Assembly: GCA_024220525.1 (NCBI GenBank)
Contig: JAMYWO010000209.1
Span: 9,171-50,227, forward strand
Direction of reading: 5' to 3'
DNA length: 41,057 nucleotides
Origin: Cochliopodium minus
Lineage: Eukaryota; Discosea; Himatismenida; Cochliopodiidae
Shown here: positions 20,901 through 32,554 of the stretch, piece by piece
How the letters are laid out: the number at the start of each line of letters is the position of its first letter
How positions within the stretch are numbered: the stretch's first letter is position 1
Program-made: the position numbers and the translations under genes
Notes under the pieces: model-generated
Seen by the model: only the letters and a program-made list of their open reading frames with translations
Told to the model about the DNA's origin: nothing
Databases searched by the model: none

Positions 20901-23731
20901 TAATTTCTAATAGTGCACTTTGATAAACACCAATTAATTGAAAAATTAAAGCCAGACCAAAAATTCTTGAAGACTGTAAACTTAATTGTAATTTTTCCCA
21001 AAAAATAAAAAATAAAAGTTCAAACAATAAAAAATGAAATATGAAATTATTTTTTAGAAAATAATTTATAAATAAATGATAAAAAATTTGAAATAAAAAA
21101 TGAAATGTGAAATAAAAAATAATAAAAAATTCGAAATAAAAAATAATAAATAATAAAATATAAAAATAATAAATAATAAAAAAACAAACAAAATAAAAAA
21201 TTCGAAATAAAAAATTCGATTTAAAAATAAATAAAAAATAAAAAAATAAAAAAATACCTTTTTTTTTTAAAAGGGAAAATCACCTCTTGTTCTTTCCATA
21301 TTTAAAATGGAAAAGAAAACTTTTGATTTCATTTTCGAAAAGGATGAAAATATTGACTTACCTGACAGCAAGGGAATCCCCCCAATTTTCAATATCTTCG
21401 AGTTATACGACAGATCAACTATTGCAATACATCAGAATACCACAAATATTTATTCCCTCAAAAACATTCCCCAAGTCAAGAATATAATGTAGTTTTAAAG
21501 TTTATATTCTTTATTCTTATTCTATTTTATTATTATTTTATTATTATTTTAAATTTATTTTAAATTATTTAAATTTATTTTAAATTTAAAATAAATTTAT
21601 TTTAAATTTATTTTAAATTTATTTTTAATTTATTTTAAATTTATTTTTTTTTTTAATAATTTTTTTTTTTTTGTGGAACATTATTATTTATGGAACATTT
21701 ATTTTAATTAATTAATATTTAATTTATTTTTTAATTTATTATTTTTATTCTTTATTTATTTTTATTTTCCTAATTTTTTTATATTATTTTATTATTTTTT
21801 TTATTCTTTTTTAAATTTTCATTCGAATATTCATTTTTGTTAGATATCCAAATTCTTTCTCAAAAATGATAGTTAGAGACATGCACAGGGCTTCATTCAA
21901 AAATTTTGCAACTATTGCCGAAACAACCTTCTATTTCTTCTCGAAATTCGTTGAGAGGGGTGTCAACTTAAGATCTTTCATCATAAAAAATGGAAAAAGT
22001 ATTTTTCAATTTATTTAATTTTTAAAGTTTGTTTTTAAAAATTTTTTTTAAAAGGAGTCAGTTTATTTGAACATGCTTTCCTTTTCGTTTGTGAAGTAAA
22101 AAAAAAAATTTTATTTTTTTGTCATTTAAAATTTAAGCCATTTTTTAAATTTTAATTTTTTAATTTTTTGCAGATTTTTTATTTTAATTTTATTTTAATT
22201 TAATTTTAATTTTAATTTTTAATTTATAATTTTTTTTTTTTCACTGTTTTCAAATTCATTAAATTTTCATTCATTTTTTTTTATAAAAAAAGCAACTTAA
22301 AAACAAAGAAACTAAAGAAGAAAACGTAAAATTCTTCACAGAATTGATGAAATATTTCGTTGAAAAAGCAAATTTCACCAACCAAGAAATCAGCAAGAAT
22401 CTCCACCTTTTATTGAGAATATTGTATCCGGAATACTATGGCTCCATATTTTACACCAACAACCATTATTTTGAAGGTATTGTCAGATTATTCTTCGAGT
22501 ATGATTTGGATTTGTTTGTGGAGAGGAAGGGCAAAAAGTTGTATGAGTTACTTGTTCATTTGTTTCCAAATTTGTTTTTGGAATTTCTTGAAAAAAGTAA
22601 AAAGAAATTTTTTAAAATTCTTTTATTGTTTTTTTTTTTACTTATTGTTGTTTAATAAATGATTTTTTTTTGAAAATTTTTTATTTTTATTTTATTTTAT
22701 TTTCATTTTTATTTTTTTTTTACTTATTGTTGTTTAATAAATGATTTTTAAATTTTTTTTTATTACTTATTGTTGTTTAATTTTTATTTTTATTTTTATT
22801 CTTTATAATTTCATTTTTTTATTAATTTTTTTTAGGCATTTTTAATAAATTTATTTTTATTTTTTTTATTTTAAATTTTATTTAAGATTGTTCATTTTTT
22901 AAATTATTTTATTTTTAATAAATTTTTTGAAAGGAAAAATCGTTGTTGACAACTCTTTCATTAATTCAGAAAACAAAAATCTCTTGCATTTGATAATAAA
23001 TAACAACCAAACATCATATTTCGACATCCACAACACAGAATACACCAACATCATCAAAAAATACGTTTTACTCCATAAAGTCTCACTCAATCATTTTGAC
23101 AGTAACAAAAAATCTCCGCTAATCATTTTTTCATCGGAAACCAAATTTTTTTTCATTCTTTATGATCTTTTGGACATTCTTGGTGAGGATTTTGATTTTT
23201 CTCTTTGCGATGGTGATGGCATGAACGCTTTGCATCATTTTTGTAGGACCATTGAGAAGAAAAAGCAGCTTGGTTTGCTTAAAAAACTTCTTTCTCATCC
23301 TTCTTTAAAGAAATTGTAATATATTTTTTATTTATTTTATTTTTTATTTTTATTTATTTTTATTATTTTCAAATTATTTTTTATTTAGTAATTTCGAATC
23401 CAAGGATAATTTTGGTTTCATTCCGTTCAATTATATCAACCCTTTCTTCTTAAACTTATTGAACAACAAAGAATTCGTCCCAAAATTCTCTAGAGAAAAG
23501 AAAGAAGGACCCAAAAAGAAAGAAAGAAGTAAAATGAAAAAGAGAAATTATTACCAAAACTTTAGCTTTTTAAGTACTCCTTTTGTGGAAACTAAAAACG
23601 AAGTTGATTATTTCAACAAGAACATCGAAAAAATGAAAATTTTTCTTGGAAAAGTCAATTTCTTGGATCCCAAAGAATTCATCGAAAACCCAAAAGCAAA
23701 TAACAGAATGTTCAACAGAAGAAAAAAATGA
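17925..23731 (+). CDS. Large F-box / leucine-rich / ankyrin-repeat protein
   Basis: Sixteen exons plus a gap give about 1,250 aa. Boundaries: 17925-18002, 18063-18236, 18296-18565, 18619-19252, 19365-19571, 19631-19698, 19760-20362 (contains the gap), 20455-20633, 20722-20842, 20914-20987, 21274-21488, 21844-21998, 22055-22095, 22293-22596, 22934-23315 and 23389-23731. The N-terminus fits an F-box (NDFLVLMRVDKTLRKIIVDS then EIIWREI), the Skp1-binding module of SCF ubiquitin ligases. LRR-like turns follow (HVISLDLSFTDIQFKKHFVY; NLKILDVTSISEDLDTFLSK), then ankyrin units such as GMTPLMLACFFRDIETIREL, DVNGVSALHIACVIKNNIFF and IGKSPLHYLLYSGHP. The C-terminus is basic. Likely a substrate adaptor. 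Its tail nearly meets the dioxygenase-F-box gene (55 bp between stops). Confidence 0.85.
19885..19984. other. Assembly gap of 100 N
   Basis: Exactly 100 N bases interrupt an exon of the F-box/ankyrin gene. The coding frame before the gap (ending FLKEIIK) and after it (SIVHSLQKFINQKNAEGY) do not match across 100 bases. The number is therefore a placeholder, or an intron is hidden inside. The bases just outside are normal coding sequence. Confidence 0.98.
21533..21645. repeat. TTTATTTTAAA tandem/inverted AT repeat in an intron
   Basis: Within the 355-bp intron between 21489 and 21843 the unit TTTATTTTAAA recurs many times, including an inverted copy (TTTAAAATAAA). It could form a hairpin but looks like ordinary replication-slippage sequence. 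Confidence 0.6.
22639..22785 (+). repeat. Three copies of ACTTATTGTTGTTTAATAAA-like unit in an intron
   Basis: The unit ACTTATTGTTGTTTAATAAA, then TGA, appears at about 22640 and 22731, and as a shorter form near 22763. All lie in the intron between exons ending at 22596 and starting at 22934. Local duplication by slippage is likely. Confidence 0.65.
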
Positions 23732-23786
23732 AAATTTTAGAATTTTAATTTTCACTTTTCTTCTTTCTTTTGAATAAAATAAATTT

Positions 23787-26145
23787 TCAAAATAAATTGC
23801 ATTTTTCTTCATTTTCTTCACTTTCTTTTGGATTTTTTGCGTTGTAAATCTTTCTTAGATGAACTTCCTCAATGTTGTTATTAGATTTATTAGCATTGAT
23901 CACTTTTGAGTTTTGGAAAATGTTGAATGGAATATTGTCACTTTTGATCTCTCTGAAGAGATAACTATCGATGGGAGTAGGAGGAGGGAGAGTTTTCATC
24001 ATGATCATAGGTTCACTAATTTATTAAAAAAAATAAGTAAATTATTTGTGCAAAAAAAAAAAAAGAAAATTACTCTCCCCACAACATAAAATCTTTTAGT
24101 TCCTTGACTCTCTCTTTATAGTTTGTTTCATTTTCAGTAAATTTGGAATAAAATTTATTTTTGAAATTTTCCCTGTTTTTTTTTTTTAAAAAAAAGTTTT
24201 ATGAATTATTTCAAATAAACCAAAAATAATTTGAAATTTTTTACTTTTTGACTTCCAATCTTTCATACATGCTTTTCCAAACCACTTCGCTGTCAGCAAG
24301 AGCGTTGACTTCTTTGCTAGTTCTCAAAATTACGTTCAAGTCTCCCAAAGAAAGAAACTTGATGATGTGCATTTTCAAGTTTTTATTTAACTCACCAAAC
24401 TTTTCAAATTTGTACTCATACTTGAAAAACGCTTTTTTTAAAAAAAAATAAATTGAATAAAAATTAAAACAATGATATAAGAAATAAAAAATAAAAAAAT
24501 AAAAAATAAAAAATAAAAAATAAAAAATTAATTAAATAAAGGAAAATGATAAACTAATTTTTTTACCCACAACATTTATCCTTTGGCAACCATCTTCCGT
24601 TGTTGTGGTCATGTGGTTCATGTTTCCAGGATGTGCGATTTGAGTGAAAGGAATCTGCTCGATCAAATAATAGTCCTTCTCCCTAAGTTCTGTGGCAAAT
24701 TCTGAAAAAAAATTATTAATTATTTTTAAAATAAAATAATTTTCTATTTTTTAATTTTAATTTTTTAATTTTTTAATTTTTTATTTCTTTTTTAATTTTT
24801 TTAATTTTTAATTTTTTAATTTTTTTTAATTTTTTTAATTTTTTTAATTTTTAATATTTATTTAATTATTTTAATTTTTAATTTTACTTATGTACTCTTG
24901 TGAATTTCTTTCTCCTCCATAATAATTATTAAGTTCAGGTACAATACCTAATTTTTGGAACACTTCGATAGCCTTTTCTTTTTCTTTATTTGTAGCTAAA
25001 AAACCTAAAAAATTAAAAAAAATACAATGAATTAATTGAAATTATATAAAAATTTAAAAAACAAAAAAAATTATGATAAAAAATAAAATGAAAAAATGAA
25101 AAAATAAAAAAAAATATTAATAAAATTAAAATATTTAAATTTATCAAAATTATAAAATAAAAAAAAAACGAAAATTACAAAAAATTAAATCATTGAAATA
25201 AAAATAATTAAAGAAATAAAAAATAAAATATATAAATAATGATTCATAATTTTTTTTACCTCCTTCCAAATTTTTTAGTACATCAGAGTAAAGATCAGAA
25301 ACTTTTACACTCTTGTTGTTTTGAACTTGTTGGGAGTTTTGATGGGGACAAATGAAAAGTTTGCCTCCTCTCTCCTTCTTGGCGTTGGGAGTGTTGATGA
25401 GACACATGTTGAGGGTGAGATCTGATTCGTCTGTATGTTCGAAGTGGTTCCAAATCTGTGATTCGTTATCATAACACAACTGCAAGAAAAAAAAATGTGA
25501 AAATTAAAAAGGATGGAAACATTGTATTAAAATAAAAAAATTTAATATTAATTAATTTAAAAAAATTAAAATTAAAAAAAAATAAATTAAATTAAAAAGG
25601 ATTTTACAATGAAACTTGATCGATAGGATACTGTCAAGTTTGGATGATGATTCTTTTTGGTGTATTTCGTGAATAATATCGCCAGATCATTGAAGAAATT
25701 CCCAAATCCCAATCTATCCAGATTCAATCCTTCCAATGTTCTCTTTGAAAGAAAAAATGAATGAAAAAGTGAGAAGAATTAAAGATATAAAAAATAAAAA
25801 TATAAATATATATTCAGCTAAAAAAAAATATAAAAAAAATTTCTTTTTTATATTTACAATTTCCCTATAGCTTTCGAGATTGTTGTTTGTTAATTTATTG
25901 AATTCAATCAACATCTCCTTGCCAAATTCATTTTTGAACAATCTCATTCTGCTGGAACTGGGATATAGATTTTCCTCGATGAATGGTGTTTGGGGTTCAT
26001 CGAATGGCTTGTGCACATCCTCCTCATCTCCATCCAATATTTGTAAGAATGGATCATTGAGCCAATTTTTGATATCCCACAATTTCTTATTGGATACTGA
26101 ATCTTTATTCAGACTCTTTGTTTCTACTCTATGTATTATATTCAT
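23787..26145 (-). CDS. Fe(II)/2-oxoglutarate dioxygenase fused to an F-box
   Basis: Eight exons give 469 aa: 25858-26145, 25608-25742, 25260-25479, 24888-25004, 24567-24701, 24245-24431, 24074-24172 and 23787-24015. The start MNIIHRVETKS follows no earlier in-frame ATG. The catalytic core reads NHFEHTDESDLTLNMCLIN, which supplies the HxD iron ligands, then ERGGKLFICP. Later, PFTQIAHPGNMNHMTTTTED then GCQRINVV supplies the distal His and the 2-oxoglutarate-binding Arg of prolyl/lysyl-hydroxylase-like (PKHD) enzymes. Straight after comes an F-box: LNKNLKMHIIKFLSLGDLNV, ILRTSKEVNALADSEVVWKS. The C-terminus is acidic (NPKESEENEEKCNLF) after TLPPPTP. Expected role: a hydroxylase that can dock on Skp1 through its own F-box; substrate unknown. 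Confidence 0.83.
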
Positions 26146-26432
26146 GTTGTTTGAAATCAAACTAATTTATAACGAATTTTTTTTTTTATTTTTTTATTTT
26201 TTTTTTTTATTTATAAATTTTACTTCCACTGCTTTCAAATCCAAGCTTAAATTCAACATTTTTCTTTTTAACTCAAACAATAATAAAATTTTTTTATTTC
26301 AAATATTTCCAAGCTTGGAAATATTTAAAAAAAATTTAAAAAATATAAAATTAAATAAATAGAATATTGATTGAAAAAGGAAATAATTAAATTAAATTTC
26401 AACAGAAAAAAATAAATAAATTAAATTCTTTT

Positions 26433-28282
26433 TTATTTTTTAAATAAATAATTCACAACTGGCTTGGTGAAAGTGCTAAATTTTTTAGTCTCGAGGAAAT
26501 TGATGATGTTGGTATCTTTTTTGGTTTTAGAATGCAAATACTGAAGAGGAGAAAAGTTGTATTTATCAACAAAATTAGCTTTAGCTCCTTTATTAGCTTT
26601 TTTCAAAGAAATGTGAATAAAAAATAAAAATTAAAAAATAAAAAATAAAAAATAAAAAATAAAAAATTGAAATTTATTGAATATTTACACAGAAATGTGA
26701 TGACTTCTATTTTTGGATTATCATTTCTACATGCGTAACAAAGTCCTATGTTAAAATCATCAGCACCTTTGGATACCATGATTTCTATGGTTGAAAGGTC
26801 ATTGTTGAAGGAAGAGACTCTAAGGCCTCCATTGTAATCATTTGCGCCTTTTCGTCAAAAAAATTATTTAAAAAGTTAAATAAAGTAAAATAAAAATAGA
26901 ATAACCTTTGCTAATCATTAAATCGATCATTTCTTTATTTCCAGATATACAAGCAGCTCTTAATCCTAAATAAAAATATTTAAAAAAAAATTTGTTTAAA
27001 AAAAATTTTTTTTTTGACCTCCATTAAAATCATCAGCACCACTTTCCAAAAGATATTTTGTTATTTCAACTTTATTTCCTAAAGTTGAAAAATAAAGAGC
27101 ACTCTTTCCAAACTTGTCCTTTGAATTTAAATTTGCTTTGTTCTCTACCAACAACTTTAAAACTTCCAAATTTCCGTTCTGTGAAGCAAAATGGAGGGGC
27201 ATTTGCTTAAAACTATCTTTACAACTAACCATCGCATCTTTGAAAAAAAAAAACAAAAAAAAATTATAAAAGATTGAGAAAATAAACAAACTATCAATTG
27301 AAAATAAAAAATAAAACAAAAAAAAATATAAAAGAAAATTAAGAATAATATAAATAAATGATTGAATATAATATTTTTTTAAAAAAAAAATTAAAAAAAC
27401 ATTTTTTACTTTTTTCAATTATATATTGTGAAATTTTTAGATTTGAAGACTCGACTGCATAATGCAAAGCAGATCTCCCATAAGCACCTTTGATATTAGA
27501 AAACTGTTCCTTTTGGAGTTTGAGATGATTCTCCTCCAACAAAAGTCGGAGTATTGATTCATCCTTGCTCCACTCTGTCAAAAACTTTTCTCTTTCAAAA
27601 TCATTCATTTTTAAAACCATATCAAGAGTTTTTTTGTCCATCATTTTATCTTCACAACACAATAAAACGGGAGAGATTCCATATTTGTCTTTTATGAGAG
27701 GATTGGCTTTGTGTTTCAACAGAATCTTTATTGTTTCTGTTTGATCAAAGCTGTCATTTGAACATGCGAAATGTAAACTTGTCCATCCTATCACGTCTTG
27801 GTGATTTGCATCTGCTTTTCTTTTAAATAAATAAAAAAGTTTTAAATTCAATTTGGAAAAAATCTGTTTTTTTTTTGTTCACAATTCGAGTATTTTTTGG
27901 AGGAGATGGTGATTGTTGAGGTTCATATGCATGTAACTCAATAATGCTTCATTTATTCTTGATCCGTTATCGATAAGAAGATTAGATATGGGTAGGTTTT
28001 TGTTGAGGAGGGAATAGAATAGAGCATCTTTCTTGTTATAATCTTTTAATTTTCAATAAATTCAGTGAATAAATTTTGTTGACAAGAGATATTCTCACCC
28101 ATCAAGTTGATATCACATTTCATCTGTATGAGATACTTTACTATATCCTCATTCGAATCTTCCATCAAAGATAAATGCATTATATTTCTGTCATAATTAT
28201 TAGTGAGGTTGATATCCTTGTATTTCTCAATGAAATGTTTAATGGAAGGAAGATTATTCTCAAAATTGGATAAAAGATCCAT
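26433..28282 (-). CDS. Ankyrin-repeat protein with DDFNxGL-type repeats
   Basis: Seven exons give 451 aa: 28099-28282, 27883-28042, 27410-27819, 27019-27237, 26906-26965, 26689-26847 and 26433-26596. It starts MDLLSNFENNLPSIKHFIEK. Standard ankyrin units occupy the middle (VIGWTSLHFACSNDSFDQTE; AYGRSALHYAVESSNLKISQ; FKQMPLHFASQNGNLEVLKL). Then come three repeats of another subtype: SGADDFNGGLRAACISGNKE, SKGANDYNGGLRVSSFNNDL and SKGADDFNIGLCYACRNDNP. The last unit returns to the standard form (YNFSPLQYLHSKTKKDTN). Several donors are GTCAAA or GTTATT rather than GTAA. No enzyme domain. It lies tail-to-head with the glutaredoxin gene. Confidence 0.84.
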
Positions 28283-28350
28283 AGTTTTTCTCTTTAACAA
28301 AAATAAATAAATGAACAATGATTTTTTTTTTTATTTTTTTAATTTAAAAT

Positions 28351-30110
28351 TTAAATCGATTTATTTGACTCAGGGATCTGATCCAACAACTCGCCATCAT
28401 CCCTAAGTTGAGTAACAACATCAAGACCACCAACCAATTGACCTTTAGAATAAAGCTGAGGAAAAGTGGGCCACTCGAAAAGCTTTTTGAGACCATCTCT
28501 CACCTCTTGATCACTCAAAATGTTGAAGTAACCGTATTTGATGTTTTGATTGTTTAGTAGCTCGACTATCTTTCTTGAGAAACCACACTTTGGCTCTTCA
28601 GGTGTTCCTTTAATGAATAGCATCACTGGATCTTGGATTACAAGGGATCTGAGGCGATCGTTGAGAAGCTCTTCCTTCAAAAAAAAAAAAGATGAGAAAG
28701 AAAAAATTAAAATTTGGATTAATTAAAAATTTTAAAATTATTCCAAGAATGTTTGAAATTAAGATAGAATTCTAGACATGTCCAAAATTTACAATTAAGT
28801 TGGAAGATATTAATTTTTAACAAACAAATTTTAAACTTTTGTAAAAATTTGAACATCTCCAAAGGAATCTATCTTTTATATAATTTCATGCAATTTTTAT
28901 AAAGAAGGGGATGAATTATTTAAAGAGAAGGATTTATTGGTAGAAAATATTTGGACAAAAAAGTAATTAAAGGATGAAGATACAAATGATAATGAGATAA
29001 TTTAGATCTCATGGGATATATGTTGAGATATAATAATGAACATCCAAATTATATAGGATTGAATGAATGGAAAGGTGGAAATATTGGAATTGATTATTTT
29101 TATTTAGTCAAAAAATAACTTTACCTTCTTTTGATCTCCTGTGCTTGTGGCTTCTTCGGGAATATTTTCCATCAACTCCCCATCTTCATTGAGCTGAGTG
29201 ATGACATCAAGACCTCCCAAAAGCTTTCCATTTGCATAGAGTTGAGGAAAAGTTGGCCATTCGAACATCTTTTTAAGTCCATCTCTCACCTCTTGATCAG
29301 ATAGGATATCGAAGGAACTGAATTTGATTTTTTGTTCTTTTAAAAGATCGACCATTTTGCGTGAAAATCCACATTTTGGTTCGGTTGGAACTCCCTTCAT
29401 GAATAACATCACAGGTGCATGATTGACCAATTTGATGAGTCTTTCATTGAGATCAACTTTTTCAGTTTTATTTTCATTATTTTGATTGTTTTTTTCTCCT
29501 ATGAATAAGTAAAAAATTTTCATTTGTATGTTTCACTATATATCTCCGATGTATGATTTAATGGTTAATAATATGTAATTGATCAATGTGTTATATTTCA
29601 TTTTATCTTTATTATAGATATTTTGGTATTTATTTTGTGTATATTTTTTATTTTGAATTACATACCTGTTGAAATACATAATTTATTTACTGTTTGTCCG
29701 AGCAATGGAGGATTGAATCCTGCAACTGTTGCTGCAACTTCTCCATTTTTAAATATTTTGAAACATGGAACACTTGATACTTCATATTTTTGGGATATTT
29801 CAGGGAAATTTTCTGCTTCAATCTTATATGTGATAATATATGATTATTAAAGGTATCAATTATTTAATGATTACGTAATATTTTGATATTAATTTTTTTA
29901 AAAGCATAAATGATTAGATTTGGTTATTACTTTAATGAATTTTGCGTTTGTATTTTTATTTGCTAATTCTGAATATATTTTGTCCATCTTTTGACATGCA
30001 GTTGCCCATGGAGCCCAAAAATGGATTATTAATGTTTGGGTATTTCTGAGGTATTTTTCAAATTGTTCTTCATTCTCTATTTCTTCAACCAAATTATTTT
30101 TTTCTTTCAT
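28351..30110 (-). CDS. grx3: PICOT/Grx3-type protein: thioredoxin-like plus two monothiol glutaredoxin domains
   Basis: Four exons (29931-30110, 29666-29822, 29125-29498 and 28351-28674) give 344 aa, close to the usual Grx3/4 length. Residues 1-115 are thioredoxin-like, with [13 protein letters not shown] in place of a CxxC pair, as in PICOT, and [12 protein letters not shown] carrying the cis-Pro. Two glutaredoxin domains follow, each with [14 protein letters not shown]-type CGFS active sites, [10 protein letters not shown] and GGLDV. These proteins bind a bridging [2Fe-2S] cluster through CGFS and glutathione, and serve cytosolic iron delivery and iron sensing. The two domains are very alike ([12 protein letters not shown] in both), so they arose by duplication. 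The intron between them is 450 bp (28675-29124), the longest seen in this window. Confidence 0.93.
28880..29105 (+). pseudogene. Decayed coding relic inside the Grx3 intron, opposite strand
   Basis: This part of the 450-bp intron lacks the poly-A/poly-T texture of other introns and looks like old coding sequence on the plus strand. One frame reads [20 protein letters not shown] before a stop. Another, near 29024-29107, reads [19 protein letters not shown] then IGIDYFYLV. Stops and a frame change break it. I do not recognise the source. Confidence 0.4.
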
Positions 30111-30301
30111 TTTCTTTCAATATTTTTTTTTTTTATATTTTACTTTGAAACTAAAAGAAATTTTGAAATGATCTTTACTTTCAAAACAAATTTGAAAGGA
30201 TCTTTCAAAAGGAAAAATAATTTGCATAATTATGCGAATCACCATACACTGTATGTAATATCAATTGTATATTAGAAGTTATCTCTCCAATATAGAGATG
30301 A

Positions 30302-31066
30302 ATGGATCCAGACACATATTATAAGATACCCCTTATGCTTTCTTCAGAAAGTGATAAATTTCATTCAAAATGGATAAATTTTTTCAAAAATGAAAGGACA
30401 GAAAAAATAAAAAAAATGGATAATGAAAAATTAATGAGTAAACATTTCCTCAATTTGATGCATCAAAGAAATAAAATTTTAAAACATATAAAAAGTATCA
30501 ATTTGTCGGATTCAGATGATGAAGATTCTAAAACAAGACTTGAAGAAGTAGAAAAACAAATGGAAGATTTGAGATCGAAAGCTAATTTAAATAACTTTAA
30601 TATCTATGGAAGATTTGAGTTTATAATGCATGGAGGAGGAATAAATATTACAAATTATGAAAAAATTAGAAGTGAAAGAATTTATAGAAATGTTTATGGT
30701 ACAACAACAGAATCTTCAAACCATTGTGATAAAGGATCTTGCATTAAATTAATGGAAAATGAAAAAAAAAATTTAAATGTTTGCAGTGAAAAAAATTGTG
30801 AAAACGATTTCAAACATGGTGCTCATGTTAGAATTTGGCTCGAGAATTCAAAAACATTCTCCAACACCGTTTATTTAATACCAAGTTGCAGAACACATAA
30901 CCCAAGGAGAAATTTTGATCCTTTTAGGTCCAAGAATGGAATTGTTATTTTCGAAACAAATTCCCAATTTACAATTTCAGATGAAAGAAAATTATTAAAA
31001 ATAATCCAACCACTTAAATTAGAACTTTTTGATGAAATTGGGAAAGATCCACATAATAAACTATAG
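30302..31066 (+). CDS. Intronless protein with a Cys/His cluster, unknown function
   Basis: This single exon of 254 aa starts MDPDTYYKIPLMLSSESDKF. An ATG at 30298 is out of frame. The N-terminal half is charged and helical (SDDEDSKTRLEEVEKQMEDL is coiled-coil-like). The second half has a possible zinc site: CDKGSCIKLM, VCSEKNCENDFKHGAHVRIW and YLIPSCRTHNPRRNF. The layout of Cys pairs, a HGAHV strand and a final CxxHN resembles small metal-binding domains with an IPxCxxHN ending, but I cannot name the family. The lack of introns is unusual here. It lies between the divergent Grx3 gene and the EF-hand gene. Confidence 0.75.
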   Translation: MDPDTYYKIPLMLSSESDKFHSKWINFFKNERTEKIKKMDNEKLMSKHFLNLMHQRNKILKHIKSINLSDSDDEDSKTRLEEVEKQMEDLRSKANLNNFNIYGRFEFIMHGGGINITNYEKIRSERIYRNVYGTTTESSNHCDKGSCIKLMENEKKNLNVCSEKNCENDFKHGAHVRIWLENSKTFSNTVYLIPSCRTHNPRRNFDPFRSKNGIVIFETNSQFTISDERKLLKIIQPLKLELFDEIGKDPHNKL

Positions 31067-31171
31067 AGATGTAGGAAATGGCCAATAATCTCTTATAAAT
31101 AAAATTTTAATGTTCTCTTGAATATGAATATTAATTCTCTTGTATCTTTATTTTTTTAATTAAAACAAAAA

Positions 31172-32153
31172 ATGGGAAATGCGCCTAAATTGCAAAAAGA
31201 AGAAAGTGTTCAACTAGAAAAAACATATGGATGTATACATACTTTTATTAAATCATATTACTCATTTAATACATGTATATCTAATAAAAAAGATGACGAG
31301 AAAGAATTATTATCGATATATAAACATTTCAGAAAGGGAGCACCCAATGGATCCTTAGATAAAAATCATTTCAAAGATATAATGAGGATGATAGGAATCA
31401 ACGACGAATTTCTGGTTGATTTGGTCTTCAATAATCTTGATATTTCGAAGAAGAATGAAATTGGCTTCAATGATTTTCTTGAATTTCTCTCCATCTTCAT
31501 CAAAGGAGATAATGACAAAAAAATCAAATGTAAACAAAACATTATCTTAATCTCTCACAATATAAAACAAGATGTATTGAAAAATTTTTGTAAGAATTTA
31601 ATATGCACAAAATAGAAATATGTATATTTGTTGAATTCAATATAGCAGAAACTCAATTCATAAAATGAAAGTGGTCAAATATTATATGAGGAATAATATC
31701 AATGACTTTTTATTGGATATATTTTAACAAGAAACTAAAAGGATAAATTAAAATATTTTTTTGTTAATCTTATCGATCTGAATATACTAAATTATCATAT
31801 TATTTTTAAAAACAAATTTTCAATATATATCCTTACTAATTAAACATTCTTTTTTTTTTACATTTTACTAAATAAACCAAAAACAAGTTTCTTTTCAGCT
31901 CTACGACATAGACGGAGATGGTTACATCAGCAAAAACGAAATGATAACAATAGCCAAAAGCTTGTTCAAACTGAACGACTCCCTCATAACCTTCTCAGGA
32001 GAAGCCTACACCGATCCTGTCGAGTTTGTGGATGACTATTTCGAGAAGATGGATCTTGACGGTGATGACAAAATTTCTTATGAAGATTTTTTGGAGGGTT
32101 CAATGAAGAACAGTGATGTATTACAAGGTTTGGGATGGGATATTTCCAAATGA
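31172..32153 (+). CDS. Calcineurin-B-like EF-hand protein
   Basis: Two exons (31172-31529 and 31888-32153) give 207 aa. The junction gives KIKFSFQLYDIDGDGYISK. The acceptor is the AAACAAG at 31887, not the CAG closer to LYD, because only that keeps frame and the conserved KxxFxFxxYD. Start MGNAPKL is an N-myristoylation signal. Four EF-hands: a degenerate first (RKGAPNGSLDKNHF), a weak second (DISKKNEIGFNDF), then canonical DIDGDGYISKNE and DLDGDDKISYED. Calcineurin B subunits bind the PP2B catalytic A chain and confer calcium control; CBL and CHP proteins share the fold, so the exact class is uncertain. A 20-residue insert (KSYYSFNTCISNKKDDEKE) precedes EF1. Confidence 0.85.
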
Positions 32154-32220
32154 TTTTAATAAAAAAAAATTAATATCTTTAAACAAGTTTCCCTTCAAAT
32201 AGTTGACTATTGTTCATGAT

Positions 32221-32364
32221 ATGAAATTTATTTGGTTCGAATATTTAATCTATAAAGTCTACTTTTCTGAATTAGTTAAGAAAGAACAAACGAACTTAAA
32301 GTCAAAATTAAAAGAAATAAGATATCAACTGAAACTAAGGGATGAAACTATTCATCTAAAGTAA
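32221..32364 (+). CDS. Small coiled-coil ORF or orphan exon (47 aa)
   Basis: This is too short for most ORF calls. It starts MKFIWFEYLIYK and continues SELVKKEQTNLKSKLKEIRY then QLKLRDETIHLK, a strong amphipathic heptad pattern. The stop TAA overlaps a GTAAAATATT donor-like site, so it may be an exon of a longer transcript. The rest of the 401-bp gap (32154-32554) is AT-rich with nothing else visible. Confidence 0.4.
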   Translation: MKFIWFEYLIYKVYFSELVKKEQTNLKSKLKEIRYQLKLRDETIHLK

Positions 32365-32554
32365 AATATTAAAAAATATATAATTTTAAATCTTTTACGT
32401 TGTTTCATTAAAACTATTTCAGATTTATTGATTTTACATCTTTTTATTAGAAGATTGAATTCTTGTTTATTAATAAAGAGAAAAATAATTTCAAAAATTT
32501 CAAAAAAATTATTCAAAAAAAAAATTCAGAAAAAATAAAAAAGGAAGTTTAAAT

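Noticed and set aside
25880-26362. Plus-strand ORF of 160 aa
   Set aside because: It overlaps the first exon of the dioxygenase-F-box gene in antisense and has no splice or domain support.
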